Under the pieces are notes generated by a model. The model was not told the DNA's origin. It worked only from the letters and a program-made list of their open reading frames with translations, and made no database searches. A stretch of DNA of 5,939 nt. It comes from an uncultured Selenomonadales bacterium (GTDB taxonomy: Bacteria > Bacillota_C > Negativicutes > Selenomonadales > Selenomonadaceae). Below, in pieces: positions 1 through 5,579 of this stretch (within the stretch, counting starts at the first letter, position 1; the number at the start of each line of letters is the position of its first letter). Position numbers and translations under genes: made by a program. The stretch spans positions 1 through 5,939 of the forward strand of contig CALGGX010000156.1 of NCBI GenBank assembly GCA_937916025.1, given 5' to 3'.

Positions 1-53
1 CGACGACCTCCGCCGTGACAGGGCGGCATTCTAACCAACTAAACTACCGGGCC
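1..53 (-). tRNA. tRNA-Asp (GUC), 3' part cut off by window start
   Basis: Read on the minus strand, the 5' acceptor strand GGCCCGG (47-53) is followed by TA, a D-arm with AGTTGGTTA, and an anticodon arm. The anticodon arm has a perfect 5-bp stem (22-26 with 10-14) around the loop CTGTCAC (15-21), so the anticodon is GTC (17-19), which reads Asp codons. The T-arm, the 3' acceptor strand and any CCA lie beyond position 1. The D-arm and anticodon-loop sequence match bacterial tRNA-Asp closely. A consensus-like promoter lies about 40 bases upstream, so the gene need not depend on read-through from the binding-protein gene. Confidence 0.93.
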
Positions 54-100
54 GCATATTCGATTTGATCGTTAACGACATCTCGCCGTCAACGTATTGA

Positions 101-129
101 ATTATATACGCTAATTCGATTGAAGTCAA
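101..129 (-). promoter_or_regulatory. Sigma-70/SigA promoter of the tRNA-Asp gene
   Basis: On the minus strand a -35 box TTGACT (124-129) is separated by exactly 17 bp from a perfect -10 box TATAAT (101-106). Transcription would start near 92-95, about 40 bases before the tRNA 5' end. The region closely resembles the promoter of the neighbouring binding-protein gene (see 1036-1064). Confidence 0.8.
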
Positions 130-172
130 GTTATTTTTTACGAATCTTAATCCGCGCGTTCGATCTCAAAAA

Positions 173-982
173 TTATTTACTCTCTTTGCCGAACCATTTG
201 TCATGAATTTTGTCGTATTCGCCGCCGCTCTTCAACTTCTTGAGTGCCTCGTTGATGTCTTTGAGCAACTGCTCGTTGTCCTTTGCGACCGCAATGCCGT
301 AATCGCTCACGTCCAACTGCTCCGGCAGAGACTTCAAACCTTCGAGCGAATTATTCATGATGCAGTAATCATTCACCGGCTTATCGTTGATGACCGCATC
401 TGCCTCGCCGTTAATCAGCTCATTAAGACATGCCAACGGCGTCTCCGATTCCTTCACTTGTGCATTCGCAATTTGCTTTGCTCTGTCGACCGCGAGCGTA
501 TCTTTCATGACCGCTATTCTCTTGCCCTCGAGATCATTGATCGAATTGATGTCGGTGTTATCACTCTTGACGACAATCGACATCCCCGCATTGTAGTACG
601 CATCGGAGAAATTCACCTTGCCCTTGCGCTCGTCATTGATCGAAATAGCCGAGATCGCCACGTCAATATTTTTCGCCTCGAGTTCGGGGATCAATTCGTC
701 GAAATCGACATTGCTGATCTCAACCTCGCGTCCGAGCTCTTTGCCGACTGCTTGAATCAAATCCACGTCGAAGCCTTGCGCATTTTTGTCATTCTCATCT
801 TGAAACTCGAACGGCGCAAAATCAATCGACGAGCCGACACGGATCGCTTGAGCCGACTGCTCTGCTGCCGGTTTCTCCGACGCCGATTGCTCTCCGCCGC
901 CGCAACCGCTCAATGCAAAAGTTGCGCCCGCACACAACGCCGCCGTCAAAAACAACTTGCGGAACCTCTTGGTGTTAAACAT
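173..982 (-). CDS. Amino-acid ABC transporter substrate-binding lipoprotein (SBP family 3)
   Basis: Likely an extracytoplasmic lipoprotein that captures a polar amino acid and delivers it to an ABC permease. Three ATG codons stand in a row (988, 985, 982). The GAGG ribosome binding site at 990-993 lies 7 bases from the third but only 1 and 4 from the others, so I start at 982 (269 aa). A basic N-terminus and hydrophobic stretch end in the lipobox LSGC, making Cys27 the lipidated residue, followed by a Gly/Glu/Ser/Ala-rich linker to about residue 45. The rest is a full two-lobe SBP_bac_3 domain. It has the family 3 signature GFDVDLIQAVGKEL (about 70-83), the NDERK segment whose Arg119 is expected to bind the ligand carboxylate, and INDKP with Asp200, expected to bind the ligand amino group. 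The usual GT of the phosphate-loop-like turn is DT here (KDT). No permease or ATPase gene lies next to it in this window. The exact ligand cannot be read from sequence. Confidence 0.92.
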   Translation of the reverse strand: MFNTKRFRKLFLTAALCAGATFALSGCGGGEQSASEKPAAEQSAQAIRVGSSIDFAPFEFQDENDKNAQGFDVDLIQAVGKELGREVEISNVDFDELIPELEAKNIDVAISAISINDERKGKVNFSDAYYNAGMSIVVKSDNTDINSINDLEGKRIAVMKDTLAVDRAKQIANAQVKESETPLACLNELINGEADAVINDKPVNDYCIMNNSLEGLKSLPEQLDVSDYGIAVAKDNEQLLKDINEALKKLKSGGEYDKIHDKWFGKESK

Positions 983-1035
983 CATCATACCTCACTTGCA
1001 ATTCATTCCGGCGACCATCGCCGTCAATGCCGTTA

Positions 1036-1064
1036 ATAGTATACACTCGCTCGATATAAGTCAA
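1036..1064 (-). promoter_or_regulatory. Sigma-70/SigA promoter of the binding-protein gene
   Basis: On the minus strand TTGACT (1059-1064) is followed after 17 bp by TACTAT (1036-1041). Transcription would start near 1029, giving a leader of about 45 bases with the GAGG ribosome binding site at 990-993. The -35 box lies only about 20 bases past the stop codon of the upstream glycosyltransferase gene, and I see no terminator between them. Confidence 0.7.
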
Positions 1065-1083
1065 GTTTTTTTCTCATTCGACT

Positions 1084-2439
1084 TCAAAAAGATAAATTCG
1101 CGATGCATTTTGAACGACGGATGTTGGCTCCGTTCGGACGATTCAACAGCGAATATTTTTCCGAGCCGCGCGGATTTTTTTCGATCACGAAACGAATTTT
1201 GTCAAAGGCATCGACAATTTCTTCCGGCTTGACTTCGGCAATGCAATGCGCTTCGTTTCGGACACAACCGCCGTAAATTCGCGCGTCTTTGCATTCGTCA
1301 ATCGCATGCTCGGGGCGAAGCACTATACTCAAAGTCTGCCACGGAGCAAACGCGTAGTATTCGCTCGGAAAATGCGTTGCCAACGCCTCTTCGGATTTGT
1401 CGACGGCTTCGCGGTAAATTGCAATCACCGGAATATGAGCCGCTGCCGCCGCGTGCATCACGCCCGAGTCGTTTCCGATATACATATCCGACATCGCGAT
1501 TGCCGTTGCCGTTTGTCGGAGAGTGAGTTTGCCGACAAGATTGACGACGCGATCGGCAGGAAGCAGTTCCTGCAATCGTTCCGCGTTTTTCGACTCCGCA
1601 GTTCCGCCGAAGAGAATGAATTTCGCGTTGCGCTCGCCGATCGATTGAAATGCCTTTGCGTACAGTTCGATCGGATATTGACGGCTGATATTTCCCGCGC
1701 CGAGCCCGACCGCGATTTTTAATTTGTCGTCATCTTGCAACGCGTCTTTCAGCAATTGCCGAATGAACAGAATGTCTTCGGCACCGTACCACAATTCCAA
1801 ATCCGTACTCTGAACTCGCAAACCGATTGCCGTCAAAAAATATGCCGCGCGAGCCGCCTCATGCGTCAACCGTTCCGGGATCGTCAAACCGCGATTGAAA
1901 ACCGTTTTGCTGATGTCGTTCGGATCGACATAACCGAATCGCTCCGCCGCGCCGCTCAAATACGACATCAAAATCGAAGGCACGCGGAAGCCGCCGGGCT
2001 GAATGCAAAAACTTTTTGTGAAGTATCGAGACCAGAGATATTTTGCCGAAAATGCCGCCGTTTGATGCAGCAATGTCAAAAATGCGGTTCGTTTTACCGG
2101 CATGCGCGTGTTGAAAGGCAACACTTCATTGACGTAGGGGCAAAGTTCCGCCAAGGGATAAACGTAATCGCTGACGACGAGAGTAATTCTCGCGAAAGGA
2201 TAATTCGCGCGCAACTCGCGAATGAAACCGCTCGAAATGATGAAGTCGCCCATCATATCCAAACGCATGATTAAGATGTTTTCAACGCCGTGTTTCGGAT
2301 CTTCTCGAAAGCCGCTTGCTTTGAATGCCGATTCCGCGCGGGCGATAAATTTCATGAAGTCCAAACTGCCGTCTTTTTCTGCCGCGTCAAACTCGCTTTG
2401 CAGTGTCCGAACGAGCGGAAGATACAAATCATTTTCCAT
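1084..2439 (-). CDS. Glycosyltransferase family 9 (heptosyltransferase-like)
   Basis: A 451-residue GT-B-fold glycosyltransferase of the ADP-heptose:LPS heptosyltransferase class, expected to act at the inner face of the cytoplasmic membrane in LPS core or related surface glycan synthesis. After a helical N-terminal extension of about 50 residues, the N-terminal Rossmann lobe begins with ILIMRLDMMGD (55-65). Asp65 corresponds to the catalytic Asp of the xGD motif in WaaC-type enzymes. The nucleotide-sugar lobe shows a VGLGAGN strand-loop (244-250), LFGGTAE (276-282), NLVGKLTLRQTA (300-311) and the diagnostic GNDSGVMHAAAA (322-333). A Cys-containing C-terminal segment follows, then a tail of about 25 residues with no recognisable motif. 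The ribosome binding site AGGGG (2446-2450) is 6 bases before the ATG. The sugar transferred is not determined; heptose is the family default, but many Negativicutes have several GT9 paralogues with other donors or acceptors. Confidence 0.88.
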   Translation of the reverse strand: MENDLYLPLVRTLQSEFDAAEKDGSLDFMKFIARAESAFKASGFREDPKHGVENILIMRLDMMGDFIISSGFIRELRANYPFARITLVVSDYVYPLAELCPYVNEVLPFNTRMPVKRTAFLTLLHQTAAFSAKYLWSRYFTKSFCIQPGGFRVPSILMSYLSGAAERFGYVDPNDISKTVFNRGLTIPERLTHEAARAAYFLTAIGLRVQSTDLELWYGAEDILFIRQLLKDALQDDDKLKIAVGLGAGNISRQYPIELYAKAFQSIGERNAKFILFGGTAESKNAERLQELLPADRVVNLVGKLTLRQTATAIAMSDMYIGNDSGVMHAAAAAHIPVIAIYREAVDKSEEALATHFPSEYYAFAPWQTLSIVLRPEHAIDECKDARIYGGCVRNEAHCIAEVKPEEIVDAFDKIRFVIEKNPRGSEKYSLLNRPNGANIRRSKCIANLSF

Positions 2440-2463
2440 GGCGAGCCCCTTTGCAATTTAATA

Positions 2464-2488
2464 AAGCCCGAGACAATGTCTCGAGCTT
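2464..2488 (-). terminator. Terminator-like hairpin between the zinc-ribbon and GT9 genes
   Basis: An 11-bp inverted repeat (2464-2474 with 2478-2488, one G-T wobble on the minus strand) encloses a 3-base loop. On the minus strand it is followed by TATTAAATT, which is only a weak T-rich run. It lies about 35 bases past the stop of the zinc-ribbon gene and about 25 bases before the GT9 start codon. It could be a partial terminator or an intercistronic processing/stabilising stem. I find no convincing separate promoter for the GT9 gene between it and that start codon. Confidence 0.6.
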
Positions 2489-2523
2489 CATCGAAAAATA
2501 TGTTCAACTCAGCGTGGCGAATT

Positions 2524-2817
2524 TCATGCTCCGCGATTGAGCCGATGCTTGCTGAAGCAGTCGCGGCAGTACACCGGACGATCATTTTTCGGAAGGAACG
2601 GAACTTCCGTCTCTTTGCCGCAATCCGCGCAAATCACTTTGTGCATCTGCCGGGTCTCGCCGCCGTCATGGCTGCGACGACGCTTGTCACGGCAATCGCG
2701 GCAACGCGCCGGCTCGTTTTCAAAGCCGCGCTCTGCATAAAATTCCTGCTCGCCCGCGCTGAAGATAAATTCTTTGCCGCAGTCTTTGCAAACGAGTGTC
2801 TTGTCCTCAAAAGCCAT
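2524..2817 (-). CDS. Small double zinc-ribbon protein
   Basis: A 97-residue cytoplasmic protein built from two similar zinc ribbons. The first uses C10-x2-C13 and C39-x2-C42, the second C63-x2-C66 and C84-x2-C87. The halves echo each other (CKDCGKE and CADCGKE; ARCRDC and VYCRDC), pointing to an internal duplication. The basic stretch DKRRRSHDGG lies between them. Proteins of this type are widespread in Firmicutes and are usually annotated only as zinc-ribbon domain proteins; their function is not established, though nucleic-acid binding is a common guess. The ribosome binding site AAGGGAG (2828-2834) sits 10 bases before the ATG, and an extended -10 promoter is readable further upstream. It may be co-transcribed with the GT9 gene across the intergenic hairpin. 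Confidence 0.85.
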   Translation of the reverse strand: MAFEDKTLVCKDCGKEFIFSAGEQEFYAERGFENEPARCRDCRDKRRRSHDGGETRQMHKVICADCGKETEVPFLPKNDRPVYCRDCFSKHRLNRGA

Positions 2818-2841
2818 AAGATTAATACTCCCTTACACTTT

Positions 2842-2876
2842 AAAAAATTCCCATGCCGCGCCTCGAGCACGACATA
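2842..2876 (-). promoter_or_regulatory. Terminator-like stem-loop at the 5' end of the zinc-ribbon leader
   Basis: On the minus strand, 2867-2876 can pair with 2852-2861. This gives a 10-bp stem with three G-U pairs and a 5-base UCGAG loop, followed by GGAA and six T residues (2842-2847). The first paired base falls almost exactly where transcription should start from the promoter at 2882-2909. It could be a leader attenuator, a 5' stabilising hairpin, or a stop for antisense transcription coming from the operon side. Which of these applies cannot be decided from sequence. Confidence 0.5.
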
Positions 2877-2881
2877 AGCGC

Positions 2882-2909
2882 ATTATACCATCAATCAAAA
2901 AAAATGCAA
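2882..2909 (-). promoter_or_regulatory. Extended -10 promoter of the zinc-ribbon gene
   Basis: On the minus strand TTGCAT (2904-2909) and a perfect TATAAT (2882-2887) are 16 bp apart. The bases directly before the -10 box are TGG, giving an extended -10 element (TGnTATAAT). Predicted transcription start is near 2875, with a leader of about 58 bases. Confidence 0.75.
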
Positions 2910-2911
2910 GC

Positions 2912-2926
2912 AGTTTCAACGGAACT
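2912..2926. promoter_or_regulatory. Imperfect inverted repeat between two divergent -35 boxes
   Basis: The half-sites AGTTTC and GGAACT are separated by AAC, with 5 of 6 positions symmetrical. The repeat fills most of the 21-bp gap between the -35 boxes of the two divergent promoters (2909 and 2931). The position suits an operator acting on both genes, but so short and imperfect a repeat can arise by chance. Confidence 0.25.
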
Positions 2927-2930
2927 TTTC

Positions 2931-2958
2931 TTGACTTCGAGTTGCTCGCAAATATAAA
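2931..2958 (+). promoter_or_regulatory. Sigma-70/SigA promoter of the flavodoxin-FliB-CMD operon
   Basis: TTGACT (2931-2936) and TATAAA (2953-2958) are 16 bp apart. Transcription would start near 2965, leaving a leader of under 30 bases with the ribosome binding site AAGGAG (2978-2983). The -35 context CTTGACTT is shared with the tRNA-Asp and binding-protein promoters. Confidence 0.7.
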
Positions 2959-2972
2959 ATCCTTTCGAGCAA
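2942..2972. promoter_or_regulatory. Candidate operator: inverted repeat around the -10 box
   Basis: A perfect 7-bp inverted repeat, TTGCTCG (2942-2948) and CGAGCAA (2966-2972), has its arms 17 bp apart. It is centred at about 2957, on the -10 box, with the right arm at the predicted transcription start. The arms are offset by 24 bp, about two helical turns, as expected of a dimeric repressor site. Only the right arm would be in the RNA, so it is not an mRNA hairpin. Words such as TCGAGC are frequent in this genome, so chance is possible. Confidence 0.35.
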
Positions 2973-2992
2973 TCTAAAAGGAGAGAGTTACA

Positions 2993-3610
2993 ATGAAAGT
3001 ACTGATGATCAACGGCTCGCCGCATGCAAAAGGCAATACCGCAATCGCGCTTGCGGAGATGAAGAAGATTTTTGACGCCGAGGGCATTGAAGTCAATTTC
3101 GTCCATGTCGGCAATAAACTCGTTCGCGGCTGGATCGCCTGCCGCAAGTGTTTCGAGCTCGGCAAATGTGTTTTCAACGATATCGTCAACGAGACGGCTC
3201 CGTTGTTCGAGCAGGCGGACGGACTCGTCGTCGGCACGCCGGTGTATTACGCGTCTGCAAATGCCACGACGATTGCTTTTCTCGATCGATTGTTTTTCAG
3301 CACGCATTTCGACAAGTCGATGAAGGTCGGCGCGGGAGTTGTGATCGCCCGCCGCGCGGGAACGACTGCCACGTATGACGAGCTCAACAAATACTTTGCA
3401 ATGAATTGCATGCCGATCGCGACGAGTCAATATTGGAATAGCGCGTTCGGTCGAGAGCAGGGTGAAGCCGTGCAGGACGCCGAAGGCATGCAAACGATGC
3501 GGACGCTCGCTCGGAACATGATCTTTTTGATGAAGAGCATCGCGCTCGGAAAAGAAAAATTCGGTCTGCCGGAGCGCGAGCCGTGGACGCCGACTCATTT
3601 CATCAGATGA
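2993..3610 (+). CDS. Flavodoxin-fold NADPH-dependent FMN reductase-like protein
   Basis: A 205-residue cytoplasmic flavoprotein of the FMN_red / iron-sulfur-flavoprotein-like group, likely to transfer electrons from NAD(P)H to a quinone, another flavin or an unknown acceptor. The N-terminal MKVLMINGSPHAKGNT is the beta-strand and phosphate loop that holds FMN. VVGTPVYYASANA (about 79-91) is the second flavin-contacting loop. The downstream block ARRAGTT, LNKYF, MP, YWN, EGMQTMRTLARNM matches a well-populated Firmicutes subfamily, as I recall it. The Cys segment reads RGWIACRKCFELGKC (45-59), with C50, C53 and C59. In relatives I remember a Cys where Trp47 stands and a Gly where Arg51 stands. 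The start is well set: ribosome binding site AAGGAG (2978-2983) lies 9 bases upstream. First gene of the operon; its stop overlaps the next start. Confidence 0.88.
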   Translation: MKVLMINGSPHAKGNTAIALAEMKKIFDAEGIEVNFVHVGNKLVRGWIACRKCFELGKCVFNDIVNETAPLFEQADGLVVGTPVYYASANATTIAFLDRLFFSTHFDKSMKVGAGVVIARRAGTTATYDELNKYFAMNCMPIATSQYWNSAFGREQGEAVQDAEGMQTMRTLARNMIFLMKSIALGKEKFGLPEREPWTPTHFIR

Positions 3611-4635
3611 AGTGCATTCGCCCGACGTACCTTCGGCAATTTCAATGCGACGGCAAAGTTTGTTCGAGTCGCTGTTGCAAAAATTGGCGCGTCGTCATCG
3701 ATCGAGACACGCATCGGAAATTTCTCGAGCTCGAGGAGCGAGATCAAATCGTCGACAAGCTCGAGTTTCTCGACGACGAAAATATTTTTGTCGTCAAACT
3801 GAAAGACGACGGTTCATGTCCGTTTCTTGACGACGATCTTCTCTGCCGAATTCAGAAACGTCATGGCGAGGAATGTCTCTCGGCAATCTGCCGGGCATAT
3901 CCGCGCATCACTTACCAACTGCATGACCGGCTCGAACAGTCTTTGACGTTGACATGTCCGATTGCCGCGCGACTCATTCTGCTGTCGACGGAGCCGATCG
4001 AATTCGAAACGATCGAACTCGATAAGCCGAGTTTTTGTTTCGATTGGACGAAAAATATTCCCGCGCTCGATTCGGTAATCGAAATTCAAATGCGCGCAAT
4101 CAAACTTCTGCAGGATCGCTCGCTTCCGATTGATCGGCGGCTCATAAATTTGTGTCGATTGCTCGGCGATGAAAAAATTGCCGACGCGAGTTTCGATCTC
4201 GAGCGGCATGCCGAGATCATGATCGAGATTTTCATGAAAACTTACGACGCCGAGATGAATTCTCAAAAGCGCGAGCAACTCAAGCGAATTTTTATTGCGA
4301 GCCGCGCGGAGATTCTCGAGCGATTGCAACTCGACACGCTTTTTGAGAATTGCCTCGTCAACGAGTTTTTCATGCGTTGCTACCCGTTCGCCTTCAGAGA
4401 AACTCGCGCGATGAATTGCAGGATATTCGTCGTCGGTTTTAAGGCGGTGCAGTTCGCGCTCATGATGACGGTGATTTCCAAGCGCGGGCGATTGAGCGTC
4501 AATGAATTGCTCGACATGCTCGACGCGTTCATTGAGCGGCTCGATCATCATCGCGGCGGTATGTCGGCAGTGATTGATGCCGCGCGGAGTTTCGCCGATT
4601 GGAATGAATTCACCGCGTTGATGCTCGATATTTAG
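3607..4635 (+). CDS. fliB: FliB-like flagellin lysine-N-methylase family protein
   Basis: A 342-residue protein of the FliB family, whose characterised enteric members methylate surface lysines of flagellin and carry cysteine-ligated metal. The N-terminal half has the family's cysteine pattern: C14, C19, then C23-C24 with W27 (DGKVCSSRCCKNW), then GSCPFLDDDLLC (C71, C80), C90, C95 followed by YPR (98-100), and TCP (C117). The C-terminal half is helical and ends near the expected family length. An in-frame GTG at 3583 would add 8 residues, but the ATG at 3607 overlaps the previous stop as ATGA and gives the typical family start MKCIRPTYLRQF, so translation is probably coupled. No flagellin or other flagellar gene lies in the window, so the substrate is open. 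The symbol reflects family membership, not proven orthology. Confidence 0.82.
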   Translation: MKCIRPTYLRQFQCDGKVCSSRCCKNWRVVIDRDTHRKFLELEERDQIVDKLEFLDDENIFVVKLKDDGSCPFLDDDLLCRIQKRHGEECLSAICRAYPRITYQLHDRLEQSLTLTCPIAARLILLSTEPIEFETIELDKPSFCFDWTKNIPALDSVIEIQMRAIKLLQDRSLPIDRRLINLCRLLGDEKIADASFDLERHAEIMIEIFMKTYDAEMNSQKREQLKRIFIASRAEILERLQLDTLFENCLVNEFFMRCYPFAFRETRAMNCRIFVVGFKAVQFALMMTVISKRGRLSVNELLDMLDAFIERLDHHRGGMSAVIDAARSFADWNEFTALMLDI

Positions 4636-4651
4636 ATTGGAGGAATGTTTC

Positions 4652-5497
4652 ATGCGTTGGAAGAAAATGTTATCGCTCGCATTGCTGTGCGTGGGAGCGT
4701 CGTGTCTTACCGGCGTTTCGGACGCTTCGGCTAAGGATTACGATCGAGTCAAGCTCAGCGATAAGAATTACGAGCGAATGTTCGGCAATAAATCTCTGCC
4801 GATCGACAAAACCGATCCCGAGATGTCCGCGACGCTTAAACGTTACGTCTACGGCGATAACATTGAACAGTCTTCGGCGTTGAACGATACCGATCGCGAA
4901 TTGGTTCGGATTGCATGTCTTGCAACGATCGGCAGTCTGAATTACCTCGAGCTCGAAACGTCCGGCGCGTTGAAATTCGGAGTGACGCCGCTCGAAATTC
5001 GCGAGGCGATCTATCAGATCACGCCTTACATCGGCTTTGCGAAATCGGTCGACGCTCTCGATACGATCAATCGCGTCTTCAAAGCGAACGGCGTGAAACT
5101 TCCGCTCGAAAATCAAGCGACGGTCGATGAGCAAACGCGTTTCGACAAGGGGCTCGAGGTTCAGATTGGAATTTTCGGCGATCACATTCGTCAAATGCGG
5201 CAAAACGCTCCGGCAGATGCCGCGCATTTCAACGACGATCTCGCCGAGTTCTGCTTTGGAGACACTTACACGCGCGGCACGCTCGATCTCAAACAGCGCG
5301 AGATGTTAACGATGGCGGCGATTGCTTCTCTCGGCGGTTGCGAGCCGCAATTGAAAGGGCATATCGCGGGCAATCGGAGCGTCGGCAATACCCGCGCGGA
5401 AGTGCTCGCGGTGCTGACGGCAATTCATCCGTTCATCGGCTTCCCGCGCACGCTCAATGCGCTTGCCTGCATCAATGAAGTCATGCCGCCGGAGTAA
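4652..5497 (+). CDS. Exported tandem carboxymuconolactone-decarboxylase-like protein
   Basis: A 281-residue protein with a Sec signal peptide: basic MRWKK, a hydrophobic core to about residue 22, and a probable signal peptidase I site after ASA (25-27). The mature part holds two CMD-family (AhpD/CMD-like) domains at about 60-145 and 180-278. Domain 2 carries the usual His (H237) in the HxxG pattern (HIAG); the matching position in domain 1 is Glu102 (ETSG), so domain 1 may be non-catalytic. Neither domain shows the CxxC pair of AhpD peroxidases, so a peroxidase role is not supported. A TTG at 4637 would place five residues before the basic signal, whereas the ATG at 4652 has GGAGG (4639-4643) 8 bases upstream and is chosen. 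It begins 16 bases after the fliB-like stop and is the last gene of the operon. The substrate is unknown. Confidence 0.85.
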   Translation: MRWKKMLSLALLCVGASCLTGVSDASAKDYDRVKLSDKNYERMFGNKSLPIDKTDPEMSATLKRYVYGDNIEQSSALNDTDRELVRIACLATIGSLNYLELETSGALKFGVTPLEIREAIYQITPYIGFAKSVDALDTINRVFKANGVKLPLENQATVDEQTRFDKGLEVQIGIFGDHIRQMRQNAPADAAHFNDDLAEFCFGDTYTRGTLDLKQREMLTMAAIASLGGCEPQLKGHIAGNRSVGNTRAEVLAVLTAIHPFIGFPRTLNALACINEVMPPE

Positions 5498-5540
5498 GCC
5501 GCGCGGATTCGGCAAAAGAAATTTCGGAAGTAAAAAAATC

Positions 5541-5576
5541 GGGCAATCGCCTTTCGAGACGACCGCCCTTTTTTTT
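5541..5576. terminator. Bidirectional Rho-independent terminator
   Basis: GGGC (5541-5544) pairs with GCCC (5565-5568), continued after a 2x2 internal loop by TCG (5547-5549) with CGA (5560-5562). On the plus strand eight T residues follow (5569-5576). On the minus strand the same stem is followed by GA and seven T residues (complement of 5532-5538). It ends the three-gene operon and, 11 bases past its stop codon, the converging winged-helix gene. Confidence 0.85.
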
Positions 5577-5579
5577 GTT

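Noticed and set aside
203..1036. Long plus-strand open frame opposite the binding-protein gene
   Set aside because: The minus-strand frame has a lipobox, a family signature, a ribosome binding site and a promoter. The plus frame gives an Arg/Leu/Ile-rich sequence with no domain, an antisense by-product of the codon bias (few TTA, CTA and TCA codons).
1110..1140. Stem-loop potential near the 3' end of the GT9 gene (GAACGGA with TCCGTCGTTC on the minus strand)
   Set aside because: It lies inside the coding sequence, needs a bulge and has no T-run, so I do not call it a terminator.
1246..2877. Series of plus-strand open frames opposite the GT9 and zinc-ribbon genes
   Set aside because: They lack ribosome binding sites and recognisable motifs and overlap each other. 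The minus-strand products are clear family members.
2891..3598. 235-codon minus-strand open frame opposite the flavodoxin gene
   Set aside because: Runs through the operon promoter and ribosome binding site, has charged low-information sequence, and mirrors a well-supported gene.
3583..3606. GTG start that would lengthen the FliB-like protein by 8 residues
   Set aside because: The ATG at 3607 overlaps the upstream stop as ATGA and gives the N-terminus usual for the family; the GTG has no better ribosome binding site.
3814..5227. Minus-strand open frames opposite the FliB-like and CMD genes
   Set aside because: Same antisense pattern; Arg/Glu/His-rich with no start signals, while the plus-strand products have conserved Cys patterns and a signal peptide.
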